The notes below the pieces were generated by a model that saw only the letters and a program-made list of their open reading frames with translations, was not told the DNA's origin and ran no database searches. A program made the translations under genes and the position numbers. From an uncultured Lachnospiraceae bacterium (GTDB lineage Bacteria; Bacillota; Clostridia; Lachnospirales; Lachnospiraceae): DNA of 64,000 bases. The stretch is taken from contig CAJUJL010000010.1 in assembly GCA_910586725.1 (NCBI GenBank), positions 7,524 through 71,523 of the forward strand. Direction: 5' to 3'. The first letter of the stretch is position 1. Every line of letters begins with the position of its first letter. Of this stretch, positions 53,618 through 62,521 are shown one piece after another.

Positions 53618-55765
53618 TTATTCATACGTATCCACTGCAAATAACGCTTCTCCGGCCCGGATAGCCCCGCTCTTTAACAGACGCACCTTCTGTTTGTCGG
53701 TAAGTTCCGTACAAAGCACCGGAGACGCCAGAGACGGCGCGTTCTTTTGAATAAAATCCAAATCCAGCTTCATCAGCGCATCGCCTTTACGGACTTTATC
53801 TCCGTCTTTGACAAATACTTCAAAGCCCTGTCCGCTCAAATTCACCGTATCAATCCCCATATGCAGCAAAAGAGTCGTTCCGGACGCCGTTTCAAACCCA
53901 ATGGCGTGTTTTGTCTCAAATACAAAGCAGACTTCCCCATCCTCCGGCGCATACACCGTATCTTCTTTTGGTATAACCATCGCTCCGTCGCCCATCATCC
54001 GGCCGGCAAACGCTTCGTCCGGCGCTTCTGAAATATCGGCGGCCGTACCGCTTACCGGGCTGCAAATCAGCTCTGTCTTTATCACTTTTCCCACAGGCGC
54101 TTCTTCTTTTTGCGCATCGTCCGCTTCTTTTTTGCTCTCTGTGGGAACGTATTCCTCATCGGAAGCTGTCTCCAGATAGTCTTCCAGATTTGATTTAATC
54201 ACCGTAACGCGCGGTCCGTAAATCACCTGTACGCCGTTTCCTTTGTGTACGACGCCGGACGCTCCGGTCGACTTTAACAGGCCGTCGTCTACCAGAGACG
54301 ACTGATGCACCGTAGCGCGCAGTCTTGTTGCGCAGCAGTCTACGTCCGATATGTTTTTCTTTCCTCCAAGGCCCCGGCAAATCGCCGCAGACAACGCGTC
54401 TTCCTCCGACAGCGCGCCGCCGTCTGCTCCCGCCGCTCCCTGTTTGCGTGCGTCCACGTCGCTTCTTCGGTAAAGCTTGACTTCTTCACTGTCGTCCCGT
54501 CCAGGCGTTTTTAAATCCATCTTTTTAATGATAAATGAGAACAGGAAATAATAGACCGCAAAATAAACAAGGCCTACCGGAATAACCCAAATCCAGTTCG
54601 TCTTTGCGTTTCCCTGAAGAATGCCAAACAGCGACAAGTCAATCAGGCCGCCGGAAAACGTCATGCCCACGCCTACGCCGAACACATGCATCAGCATATA
54701 GGCGAGTCCCGCAAAGACACAGTGAATTGCGTACAAAAGCGGAGCCACGAACAAAAATGTAAACTCCAGGGGCTCGGTAATTCCGGTTACCATAGACGTC
54801 AGCGCCGCCGACATCAAAAGTCCGGCCACAGCCTTTTTCTTCTCCGGTTTTGCCACCTGATACATCGCAAGCGCAGCTCCCGGCAGACCAAAAATCATAA
54901 GCGGGAATTTTCCTGCCATAAATCTCGTTGCCGACACCGCAAAACGCTCTACCGTAGGATCCCCAAGCTGGGCAAAAAAGATGTTCTGCGCGCCTTCGAT
55001 TAACTGTCCTCCCACTTCCATCGTGCCGCCAAGGGCCGTCTGCCAGAATGGAAGATAAAATACATGGTGCAGTCCAAACGGAATCAGCGCACGCTCCATC
55101 AGTCCGTACACCCATGTCCCCGCATAGCCCGACTGCAGCACAACGCCTCCTATCGCGTAAATTCCCTGCTGGATCACAGGCCAGATAAAAAACATCAAAA
55201 TGCCGATGACCGTATAGGCCAAGCCGCAGACAATTGGCACAAACCTTGTGCCGCCGAAGAACGAAAGCACCTGCGGCAGTTCAATTTTATAAAACCGATT
55301 GTGCAGAGCGGCAACGCCAAGCCCTACGATAATGCCTCCGAACACGCCCATCTGAAGCGACGTAATGCCGACTACGGAAGTCGTCGCTCCCTCAAGCATA
55401 GCCTCCGGGCCACCGTTATTTACAATCATCGCCCCTATGGACGCATGCATAATGAAAAAAGCAATTGCAGCAGAAAGCGCCGCTACTTCTTTTTCTTTTT
55501 TCGCCATGCCAATGGCAACGCCCATGGCAAAGATAATGGGCAGGTTTCCAAATACAATGTCGCCCGCCGCGCTCATAACCTGCAGTATGGCGTTTAACAC
55601 AGTGCCGGGCCCCATCACACCCATCAGTCCGTACGCCTCTAACATCGTTTCATTTGTAAATGAACCTCCTACGCCAAGCAGAAGGCCTGCCACCGGCAGA
55701 ATTGCGATTGGCAGCATAAAGGATCTTCCCACACGCTGCAGTACTCCGAAAATTTTGTCTTTCAT
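53618..55765 (-). CDS. ptsG: PTS glucose-type transporter, EIICBA fusion
   Basis: 715 residues. EIIC membrane domain (about 1-420; PIAILPVAGLLLG, GITEPLEFTFLF), EIIB with phospho-cysteine in DVDCCATRLR (about 485), and EIIA with the phospho-histidine in TLLLHMGIDTV (about 640). Imports and phosphorylates a hexose, probably glucose or GlcNAc; the two cannot be separated by eye. RBS AGGAGGG. Controlled by the RAT/terminator leader and LicT. Confidence 0.94.
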   Translation of the reverse strand: MKDKIFGVLQRVGRSFMLPIAILPVAGLLLGVGGSFTNETMLEAYGLMGVMGPGTVLNAILQVMSAAGDIVFGNLPIIFAMGVAIGMAKKEKEVAALSAAIAFFIMHASIGAMIVNNGGPEAMLEGATTSVVGITSLQMGVFGGIIVGLGVAALHNRFYKIELPQVLSFFGGTRFVPIVCGLAYTVIGILMFFIWPVIQQGIYAIGGVVLQSGYAGTWVYGLMERALIPFGLHHVFYLPFWQTALGGTMEVGGQLIEGAQNIFFAQLGDPTVERFAVSATRFMAGKFPLMIFGLPGAALAMYQVAKPEKKKAVAGLLMSAALTSMVTGITEPLEFTFLFVAPLLYAIHCVFAGLAYMLMHVFGVGVGMTFSGGLIDLSLFGILQGNAKTNWIWVIPVGLVYFAVYYFLFSFIIKKMDLKTPGRDDSEEVKLYRRSDVDARKQGAAGADGGALSEEDALSAAICRGLGGKKNISDVDCCATRLRATVHQSSLVDDGLLKSTGASGVVHKGNGVQVIYGPRVTVIKSNLEDYLETASDEEYVPTESKKEADDAQKEEAPVGKVIKTELICSPVSGTAADISEAPDEAFAGRMMGDGAMVIPKEDTVYAPEDGEVCFVFETKHAIGFETASGTTLLLHMGIDTVNLSGQGFEVFVKDGDKVRKGDALMKLDLDFIQKNAPSLASPVLCTELTDKQKVRLLKSGAIRAGEALFAVDTYE

Positions 55766-55856
55766 GACTTTCCCTCCTGATTTTTTATTTTAGATGTTTC
55801 TGTATGAAAATGCTCTTTTCTTGCTTTGGGAGGGTATTTCGTACTTATCATGACGC

Positions 55857-55911
55857 AAAAAAGGCATTAACATACATAAACATCCTTGAAATTTATGTAT
55901 AGTTAATGCCT
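55857..55911 (-). terminator. LicT-controlled terminator in the ptsG leader
   Basis: A long stem, about 19 paired bases (AGGCATTAAC... / ...GTTAATGCCT), followed on the minus strand by TTTTTTG. Its 5' arm is shared with the RAT element, so antiterminator binding would prevent folding. Confidence 0.88.
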
Positions 55912-55930
55912 GCTTACCAGTTACACACTA
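55902..55930 (-). promoter_or_regulatory. RAT (ribonucleic antiterminator) site for LicT
   Basis: Minus strand contains GTAACTGGTAAGCAGGCA, matching the LicT/SacY RAT pattern (TGTTACTG-loop-GCAGGCA). Its 3' half is also the 5' arm of the terminator at 55857-55911. Confidence 0.8.
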
Positions 55931-55942
55931 TATCATATGCAA

Positions 55943-55971
55943 AAAATAACACAAAAAACCTTTTTTGTCAA
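55943..55971 (-). promoter_or_regulatory. Promoter of ptsG-licT
   Basis: Minus strand: TTGACA (55966-55971), 17-bp spacer, TATTTT (55943-55948). A second -10-like TATGAT lies a few bases downstream. Confidence 0.5.
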
Positions 55972-56001
55972 GAAAATATCTGCCGGATATGCGCATCATT
56001 T

Positions 56002-56940
56002 TCAGGGAATCTGAAATACGATATTCGCAAGTTCTTTCTGATCTTCATCCTTTGCAGTCACTTCTAAAGACAACTCCTTTTCCCCATTGTACAGTACCAT
56101 AATCCAGCTGTCTGTCGTTCCGTCCGCATTTTCTTCATGCTTCTGCGACATCCACTGTAAGAAGTTTCCGTTCGCATCTTTGATTCCGACATCCGGATCA
56201 TTATACGGGTCGTTGTAAGGAGCCTTTCGAAAATCCGGAAAATGTGCATGAACGACAAGCCCCGCTTTCGTCTTCACAGCATCTTTTATCACAATCCCAT
56301 TTTCCTCCCGATCAATCGCTATTGTTTCATTTTCAGATGTATCCACAGTAACCGGAAATCTCAAATGCCACATTCCGTCCACTCTTGCCGTATTTTCGCA
56401 TTCCCCCTGCGCATCCCAGCTGTCCCAAAGATGTCCGGTAAGATTTGTAATCGTCCAGTCCGCGATAATCGTATGATTCTCTCCGGTTTCAAACGCTCCG
56501 CCGTTCGTCTCTGACAACAGATTAATTTCATTGGCGGAAACAAACGAATGATCGCCTGATTTTCTGAATGCCTGACTGGTACAGCCGGACATATCCGTTC
56601 CTTCAATATTTAATTGATCGGACCCCGCTTCTTTGCTGGATATCAATATGCCGTCCGCTGAAATTAATCCTTCGTGATCTGTCTGTAAAGACGCCGTATA
56701 ATATAATACATAACCGTCACAGTAAATGTCCGATACGGAAATCGTTACGCCTTCGTCTTCGGCTGACAAAATATATTCTTCCGGATTCGCCTGCTTTGCA
56801 AGCTCCTCTTCCGCTTCTATGGAGTTTTCCCCGATTTTAGAATAGACTGCCGTTTTTTCTTCTTCATTTTTCTCACCTTTTACACTGTCAATTAATTTTC
56901 CAAACGTTCCGCTGAAAAGATTTTCTGCAATCCTCCGTAT
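56002..56940 (-). pseudogene. 5'-truncated DUF4179-type anti-sigma-like protein
   Basis: The frame is open from a stop at 56941-56943 down to 56002, about 312 codons, and reads like the extracytoplasmic part of DUF4179 proteins (GVTISVSDIYCDGYVLYYTAS, a later VDGMWHLRFPVTVD). It has no usable ATG near its front; the first candidate is a TTG at 56769. The N-terminus and membrane anchor normally found in such anti-sigma-like proteins are missing. It is preceded out of frame by the first ~30 residues of a sigma factor, so a deletion seems to have removed the rest of the sigma gene and the front of this one. Confidence 0.65.
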
Positions 56941-57017
56941 TCATCGATGACAAACATGAGGGCTTTTTCATTACGCAGCTTTAACTGCTGTATATAATTG
57001 TATTTTCCAATCCTCAT
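56892..57017 (-). pseudogene. ECF sigma-factor N-terminal remnant
   Basis: 41 codons from ATG 57017. Residues to about 30 (YIQQLKLRNEKALMF, VIDEYGGL) match the start of ECF sigma-70 factors of the group paired with DUF4179 proteins; then the reading runs out of frame into the DUF4179 gene and stops at 56892. Regions 2 and 4, needed for promoter binding, are absent, so it cannot function. Confidence 0.65.
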
Positions 57018-57117
57018 ACATGATCCTCTTTTCCAAACCTGCGCGCCGGTCTGTTTCAAAGTAATTTTGTAACTACACTTATTATTACGCATTTAAATAT
57101 AGATTTCTATCAATTTT

Positions 57118-57840
57118 TCAGTCAAACAATATTTCATCTACCGTAACAAAAACAAATCCTTCTTTCTTTAATGTGTCTATAATGCGAAATGCGGCATTTA
57201 CGGAGGATTCCGATGCATCATGAAGAAGAATAATATCATTTTCTTCGACTTCTTTTAATACCTTCTGCACAACGGCGTCCGTATTATCTGTCTTCCAGTC
57301 CAAAGGATCTACATTCCAGAGCACTTCAATCATTGTCGTCTTGTAATCCAGATTGCTCTTCCAACATCCAAACGGAGGCCGGATATATTCCGGAAACTCA
57401 CCCGTCACCTGATAGATTGCCTCATTTGTCTTATCCACCTGCACCATTGCCGCTTCATCGCTTAAACTGCTTAAATTCACATGTTCATACGAATGATTGC
57501 CAATCAAATGTCCGTCTTCATGCATTTTCTTCACAATTTCCGGCGACTTCTCCACCTGATGTCCCAACAAAAAGAACGTGGCCTGTACACCACGTTCTTT
57601 TAATCCCTCTAAAAGGCCTTCCGTATATTTTGCGTTTGGACCGTCGTCAAACGTCAAAGCCACCTTTTTCTCTGCCAAATCCTGCATGCTGACATCGGAT
57701 TCTTTCATCATCGGCTGCGTAATGCCGCTTTGTTCCATACCGCCGGTTATGGCAAGCACTTTACTTTCCGCCATTGTCCCTGCCGCTATGCAAAGCAGCA
57801 GCATATCCACTCCCAAAAAAATATTTCGTAATTTTTTCAT
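57118..57840 (-). CDS. Secreted polysaccharide deacetylase
   Basis: 240 residues. Signal peptide or N-terminal anchor (about 5-24), then a NodB domain: TFDDGPN (catalytic Asp and metal Asp), GNHSYEH (metal histidines), RPPFG, WNVDPLDWK, ILLHD. The family removes acetyl groups from peptidoglycan GlcNAc/MurNAc or related glycans. All five motifs are intact, unlike the altered motif 1 of the fusion protein at 30769-32403. Weak RBS. Confidence 0.92.
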   Translation of the reverse strand: MKKLRNIFLGVDMLLLCIAAGTMAESKVLAITGGMEQSGITQPMMKESDVSMQDLAEKKVALTFDDGPNAKYTEGLLEGLKERGVQATFFLLGHQVEKSPEIVKKMHEDGHLIGNHSYEHVNLSSLSDEAAMVQVDKTNEAIYQVTGEFPEYIRPPFGCWKSNLDYKTTMIEVLWNVDPLDWKTDNTDAVVQKVLKEVEENDIILLHDASESSVNAAFRIIDTLKKEGFVFVTVDEILFD

Positions 57841-57905
57841 TTTGTCACTGCCATAAATTTTCTTATTGATACTATATGCGGCAGTTTTGGGAAAAATCCA
57901 CCGTT

Positions 57906-60491
57906 TTATCTTTTTACTCTGGCCGTAAGCTTCTCGTCTTTTACGTCAATCCATATCGTATCGCCGCCGCTTACTTCATCCGCTAAAATCAGTTTGGCGG
58001 AAAGCGTCTCCACATGCTTTTGCAAAAACCGCTTTAACGGCCTTGCCCCAAACACCGGATCGTAACCATGGTCTGCGACGTATCGTTTTGCTTCGTCGGA
58101 CAGCTCTACTTTAATATCCCGGTCTTTTAATCGCCTGTTTAATTCCTCTAACAGAAGCTGAATGATATTTGCGATATTCTCTTTGCCGAGCGGCTGAAAC
58201 AGAATAATTTCATCCAGCCGGTTTAAAAATTCCGGACGGAAATTCCGCCTTAATTCTTCCATAACGGCCCGCTCGACTTCCGGCGCAATGCTGCCGTCCG
58301 CCGCAATGTGTTCTAAAAGATGCGCAGAACCAAGGTTCGACGTCATAATAATAATCGTATTTTTAAAATCAACGGTACGCCCCTGGGAATCTGTAATCCT
58401 GCCGTCGTCTAAAACCTGAAGCAGCACGTTAAATACGTCCGGATGCGCTTTTTCCACTTCATCAAACAACACGACGGAATAGGGCTTCCTGCGGACGGCT
58501 TCGGTCAGCTGGCCGCCCTCGTCGTAGCCGACGTATCCGGGAGGGGCTCCAATCAGGCGGGAAACGGAATATTTCTCCATGTATTCCGACATATCCAGGC
58601 GCACCATATTTCCCTCATCGTCAAACAGACTTTCGGCAAGCGCTTTCGCAAGCTCTGTTTTGCCGACCCCGGTCGGCCCTAAAAACAGAAACGAACCGAT
58701 TGGCTTTGTCGGATCTTTGATGCCGGCTTTGGAACGGATAATAGCTTCCGTCACTTTTGTTACGCCGTCGTCCTGGCCCACGACTCTTTTATGCAGTTCT
58801 TCATCCAGATGAAGCGTCTTATTCCGCTCGCTTTCGGTTAGTTTTGCAACCGGAATCCCCGTCCAGCGGGAAATGATTTTTGCAATTTCTTCTTCGCTGA
58901 CAATTTCATGCACCAGGGAAAGCTCTTCGCTTTTTGCCTTAGACTCTTCTAACTCCAACTGCTTTTGCACCTCGGGCAGTTTGCCGTACTGCAGTTCCGC
59001 AGCCTTTTCCAGATCGTAATTTTGCTGCGCCTGTTTGATTTCATTTTTTAGGTTTTCCAGATCTTCTCTTAATTTCTGCACGTGTTCTACAGATTTTTTC
59101 TCATTGTCCCACTGTGCTTTTTTTGCGGAAAATTCATCCCGAAATTCCGCCAGCTCTTTTTGCAGGGCCAAAAGACGTTCTTTGCTTAAACGGTCTTCTT
59201 CTTTTTTCAGAGCCGTCTCTTCTATTTCAAGCTGCATAATGCGCCGGTTTAATTCATCCAGCTCCGTCGGCATGGAGTCGAGTTCCGTCTTAATCAGGGC
59301 ACAGGCTTCATCTACCAGATCAATTGCTTTATCCGGCAGAAAACGGTCGGAGATATAGCGGTTTGACAATACCGCGGCCGAAACAAGCGACGCGTCCGCA
59401 ATTTTTACGCCGTGGAATACTTCGTAGCGCTCTTTTAAGCCGCGCAAAATGGAAATGGTATCTTCCACCGTCGGTTCGTCCACCAGAACGGGCTGGAATC
59501 TCCGCTCTAAGGCAGCATCTTTTTCAATGTACTGACGATATTCGTCTAACGTCGTTGCGCCAATGCAGTGCAACTCGCCCCTGGCCAGCATTGGCTTTAG
59601 CATATTTCCGGCGTCCATTGCCCCATCCGTCTTTCCGGCCCCGACAATCGTATGCAGCTCATCGATAAATAAAATGATCTGCCCGTCGGACTTTTTGACT
59701 TCATCCAGAACGGCTTTTAAGCGTTCCTCAAATTCGCCGCGGTATTTCGCCCCGGCCAAAAGGGCTCCCATATCAAGCGCAAACAATTTTTTATCTTTTA
59801 GTCCCTCCGGCACGTCGCCCCGTACGATTCGCTGCGCAAGGCCCTCCACGACGGCGGTTTTGCCAACGCCCGGCTCGCCAATCAAAACGGGATTATTTTT
59901 TGTTTTTCTCGAAAGAATACGAATGACGTTTCTGATTTCGGAATCTCGTCCAATCACAGGATCCAGTTTCTGATTTTTGGCACGTTCCACCAGATCATAG
60001 GCGTACTTCTCAAGCGTATCATACGTAGCTTCCGGATTGTCCGACGTTACGCGCTGGTTGCCTCTGACCGTGGAAAGCGCTTTTAGAAACCGCTCTCTTG
60101 TAATGCCGTATTCTTTGAAAATTTCTTTTAACGCCGGATTTGGATATTTTAGTGTAGATAAAAAGAGATGCTCTACCGATACGTATTCATCTCCCATCTG
60201 CTTCGCTTCGTCCTCCGCGCTGATTAAGACTTTATTTAACGCCTGGCCAATGTAAACCTGTCCGCCGGATACTTTGACCCGCTTTTCCAAATGGCGGATG
60301 GCGTTATCCATAAAATGTTCCGTATTGATTTCCATTTTTTCAATCATTTTCCGGATTAAGCCGTCCGGCTGACGTAACAGCGCCACAAGCAGATGCTCCT
60401 GCTCAATTTCCTGATTGCCGTATTCGTATGCAAGCTTCTCGCAATCGTTAATCGCTTCTATTGATTTTTGCGTGAATTTTTGTATATTCAT
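57906..60491 (-). CDS. clpB: ClpB protein disaggregase
   Basis: 861 residues. N-terminal Clp repeat domain, AAA-1 with Walker A GEPGVGKT, a long coiled-coil M domain (about 405-530, which marks ClpB rather than ClpC/A), and AAA-2 with GPTGVGKT. Dissolves heat-denatured aggregates with DnaK. The ATG at 60491 follows AGGAGG; in-frame codons up to 60602 lie in the promoter. Controlled by HrcA through the CIRCE element upstream. Confidence 0.97.
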   Translation of the reverse strand: MNIQKFTQKSIEAINDCEKLAYEYGNQEIEQEHLLVALLRQPDGLIRKMIEKMEINTEHFMDNAIRHLEKRVKVSGGQVYIGQALNKVLISAEDEAKQMGDEYVSVEHLFLSTLKYPNPALKEIFKEYGITRERFLKALSTVRGNQRVTSDNPEATYDTLEKYAYDLVERAKNQKLDPVIGRDSEIRNVIRILSRKTKNNPVLIGEPGVGKTAVVEGLAQRIVRGDVPEGLKDKKLFALDMGALLAGAKYRGEFEERLKAVLDEVKKSDGQIILFIDELHTIVGAGKTDGAMDAGNMLKPMLARGELHCIGATTLDEYRQYIEKDAALERRFQPVLVDEPTVEDTISILRGLKERYEVFHGVKIADASLVSAAVLSNRYISDRFLPDKAIDLVDEACALIKTELDSMPTELDELNRRIMQLEIEETALKKEEDRLSKERLLALQKELAEFRDEFSAKKAQWDNEKKSVEHVQKLREDLENLKNEIKQAQQNYDLEKAAELQYGKLPEVQKQLELEESKAKSEELSLVHEIVSEEEIAKIISRWTGIPVAKLTESERNKTLHLDEELHKRVVGQDDGVTKVTEAIIRSKAGIKDPTKPIGSFLFLGPTGVGKTELAKALAESLFDDEGNMVRLDMSEYMEKYSVSRLIGAPPGYVGYDEGGQLTEAVRRKPYSVVLFDEVEKAHPDVFNVLLQVLDDGRITDSQGRTVDFKNTIIIMTSNLGSAHLLEHIAADGSIAPEVERAVMEELRRNFRPEFLNRLDEIILFQPLGKENIANIIQLLLEELNRRLKDRDIKVELSDEAKRYVADHGYDPVFGARPLKRFLQKHVETLSAKLILADEVSGGDTIWIDVKDEKLTARVKR

Positions 60492-60573
60492 GGTAACACC
60501 TCCTGATATATCTGTGCATATTCTGCGCTTTGCAGGTGAGAATATGCAGATTTGATTTTGTTTCTTCTCTTGC

Positions 60574-60602
60574 AATATAACACCTGTTGTTAGCAGTGTC
60601 AA
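60574..60602 (-). promoter_or_regulatory. Promoter of clpB
   Basis: Minus strand: TTGACA (60597-60602), 17-bp spacer, TATATT (60574-60579). Its -35 box lies within the CIRCE element. Confidence 0.7.
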
Positions 60603-60616
60603 TAGGTGAGTGCTAA
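60590..60616. promoter_or_regulatory. CIRCE operator (HrcA site) of clpB
   Basis: TTAGCAGTG-N9-GAGTGCTAA, matching the CIRCE consensus TTAGCACTC-N9-GAGTGCTAA except for two bases in the left arm. It covers the clpB -35 box, so HrcA binding would block the polymerase. Confidence 0.88.
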
Positions 60617-60669
60617 AATTGTGTGAAAATTTTATGAAGCGCTGATTCTATGCGGTTTCGGGACTGTCC

Positions 60670-60757
60670 CAAAGAAAAGAAGAATCCCCAAACTGTGCTG
60701 CAACACGATTTGGGGATTCATTTTTTGTCCGCATGGACTTGTGATTTCTTTTTGCCT
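60670..60757 (-). ncRNA. Candidate small RNA (about 88 nt)
   Basis: A near-consensus promoter (TTGAAA, 17 bp, TATAAT; 60764-60792) points into a gene-free stretch that ends in an 11-bp hairpin (GAATCCCCAAA / TTTGGGGATTC, 60682-60719) followed by TTCTTCTTTTCTTT on the minus strand. A small GTCC-loop-GGAC hairpin lies in the 5' part. No convincing ORF lies within. It could be an antitoxin RNA of the adjacent degraded type I toxin locus or an independent regulator. Confidence 0.5.
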
Positions 60758-60763
60758 ATTGGC

Positions 60764-60792
60764 ATTATAGCATATGCAAAAACTTTTTTCAA
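60764..60792 (-). promoter_or_regulatory. Promoter of the candidate small RNA
   Basis: Minus strand: TTGAAA (60787-60792), 17-bp spacer, TATAAT (60764-60769). Confidence 0.65.
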
Positions 60793-60806
60793 TCTGAAAT
60801 TTATCC

Positions 60807-60845
60807 TTATCTGGTATCAATCAAATCCGCATATGTAACATACAT
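60807..60845 (-). pseudogene. Remnant of a holin-like type I toxin gene
   Basis: A 12-codon ORF, MYVTYADLIDTR, behind a strong AAGGAGGG. The first nine residues match the start of the small hydrophobic 'putative holin-like' toxins (MYVTYxDLIQ...) common in clostridia, but the hydrophobic helix is lost right after. The RBS is masked by an inverted repeat, as in intact type I toxin mRNAs. Confidence 0.5.
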
Positions 60846-60851
60846 TGCATC

Positions 60852-60877
60852 GCCCTCCTTTCTTCCGTCTGGAGGGC
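60852..60877 (-). promoter_or_regulatory. Shine-Dalgarno-masking hairpin of the toxin relic
   Basis: GCCCTCC (60852-60858 on the plus strand) pairs with GGAGGGC (60871-60877). On the minus-strand RNA this hides the GGAGGG ribosome-binding site of the MYVTYADLI reading frame. Confidence 0.55.
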
Positions 60878-60894
60878 TATTTTGAACCCTCCAA

Positions 60895-60929
60895 ATAAAA
60901 AAGAGGGGTAAAGCCGCCTTTGGCTTTAT
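60895..60929 (-). terminator. Terminator after the secreted protein gene
   Basis: Stem TAAAGCC / GGCTTTA with a 6-base loop, followed on the minus strand by CCCCTCTTTTTTA. Confidence 0.65.
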
Positions 60930-61020
60930 GTTTTCCCATATCGGGATTATAGCATATCTACCCTTTTTGTAACTTTTCTTGATTTCCTGTTTTTTATGCC
61001 GTTATGCAACATAAGAAATA

Positions 61021-62079
61021 CTATTTTACCTTGAATTTCTTTCCTTTTGTCCAGTCATACTTCATGCCAATCCTGTAAGTTCCTTTTTTCAGTTTCATAT
61101 TTACCAGCTTACCGTTCCTGTATTGCCGCGGTGTAATCGTAATTGTCTTACTGCCTTTTGTCATACAGGCAAGCCCCGAGATATACATGCCTTTTTCAGG
61201 AATAATTGTAATTGGAAAATAAACTTTATTCTTTGCCGCGGAAATGTTTTTCTTCTCCAAAGTACTGTAAATAGCATAATACATTTTCATAGAAAGAAAC
61301 TGCTCTGTCGTAGGCGCTTTCTTTAATTTAACTGTCACTGTTTTAGCCCTTGCTTTCACAGAACGAATTTTAAGTACTTTGGCAGATGTCGTTGTTAAAG
61401 GCGAATTCTTTTCAGCATATACTGATAACATCGCCGAAAAGGTATTGAATCGTCCTGTCTGGGGCACTACTAATACGCCGACCCCATTCGACCCTGTAGA
61501 TAAACTTTCCGATGAAACTTCATCGCGCACTGCCTGATAAGCTTTCAATTTCTTAATCAGATCAAACCCATTACTCGCAGTAACTTTAGAAGGTATCGCT
61601 TTGTCTATTATATCTGCTGCTTCTGCCAGCTTCGCATCTGATGCTTTATGCTTAAGACTGCCCTTTTTCTCCACACGCAGATCAAAAGTCGTCGTACATG
61701 TTTTATACTTTACCTTCACCATTGAAGAACCTTCAGATTTTGTCTTTAAAAGACCTTTACCATTTACTTCTGCAACACTCTTCTGACTGCTGCTGTAGCT
61801 TGCTTTTAACATAGATGCCGTACCAAGCAGATGGGTGTAATATTTGTCATTTGAATATAACTGTACATAATCTCCGATATAAAACTCCTGCCCTTCTTCT
61901 ACCCATATAATCGGCGGCTTACCGCCCATCGCACTCGTAAATAAGCCAGCCAGAGCAATCGCAGAATACCTGTTGCCCGCCTGGACTTCTACGGATGTCT
62001 TGGGAAGTACAGATAAAATTGATGGCAGTATAAATAAAATACATAAAAACACTGCCAGACGTTTTTTCATATTTTCCAT
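61021..62079 (-). CDS. Secreted protein with BIG2-like domain, function unknown
   Basis: 352 residues with a signal peptide (KKRLAVFLCILFILPSIL). After a short N-terminal segment (about 36-75), residues 85-135 resemble a bacterial Ig-like 2 domain (SVAEVNGKGLLKTKSEGSSMVKVKYK). A helical middle region follows, and a basic beta-rich C-terminus (MKLKKGTYRIGMKYDWTKGKKFKVK, quoted here only to show its lysine richness in part: KGTYRIGMKYDW) like other secreted Lachnospiraceae proteins. ATG 62079 with AAAGGAG nine bases upstream. Flanked by relics of toxin and antitoxin genes, so it may be a recent arrival; no homologue is recognised. Confidence 0.75.
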   Translation of the reverse strand: MENMKKRLAVFLCILFILPSILSVLPKTSVEVQAGNRYSAIALAGLFTSAMGGKPPIIWVEEGQEFYIGDYVQLYSNDKYYTHLLGTASMLKASYSSSQKSVAEVNGKGLLKTKSEGSSMVKVKYKTCTTTFDLRVEKKGSLKHKASDAKLAEAADIIDKAIPSKVTASNGFDLIKKLKAYQAVRDEVSSESLSTGSNGVGVLVVPQTGRFNTFSAMLSVYAEKNSPLTTTSAKVLKIRSVKARAKTVTVKLKKAPTTEQFLSMKMYYAIYSTLEKKNISAAKNKVYFPITIIPEKGMYISGLACMTKGSKTITITPRQYRNGKLVNMKLKKGTYRIGMKYDWTKGKKFKVK

Positions 62080-62093
62080 ATACGTAATCTCCT

Positions 62094-62509
62094 TTAAATA
62101 TTATAATTGTTCTGTAAAATATCGTTCCCAGCTAAAATATTCCTTACTTTCAATATAATTTCCGGATATTCCAGCATATCTGAAATACCGCTGCCCTCTA
62201 TTATCCCGGATTTTAAAATTAACAATTCCCTGAAAAAAAGGAAACCGGAATTACGAATGCCGTATATCTCTTCTACACTGTATGGAAGGGTAGAAATTCC
62301 CTCTCTGGTCACAGTGACATAATATTTGTCTGTCTTTTGAATCGCATCAGCAAATTCCTTGCTCACAACAAATTCGCTGCCTACATCAATAAAAACAATG
62401 CTGTCTTTCCCGTCGCGCTGTCTCCACGGATTATAGTAATATTTCTTTTAATTTCAAAGTCGTACCAAATACGTTTGTTCTGTACGCTAACTCTATACGT
62501 TCCTCTCAT
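62094..62509 (-). pseudogene. Internally deleted P-loop ATPase-like gene
   Basis: From ATG 62509 (MRGTYRVSVQNK) the reading gives a P-loop, IIRGDSATGKTAL, then hits a stop 25-30 bases later. In another frame, starting at the same place, the C-terminal half of what looks like the same protein continues: DSIVFIDVGSEFVVSKEFAD, ITREG-like VTREGISTLPYSVEEIYGI, ending at 62094. The short stretch AAAGACAGCATTG reads as GKTAL in the first frame and KDSIV in the second, suggesting deletion between short direct repeats that removed the middle of the gene. Intact relatives are small hypothetical ATPases found near mobile and toxin-antitoxin genes (recollection, not searched). Confidence 0.6.
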
Positions 62510-62521
62510 GCGCTGTACCTC

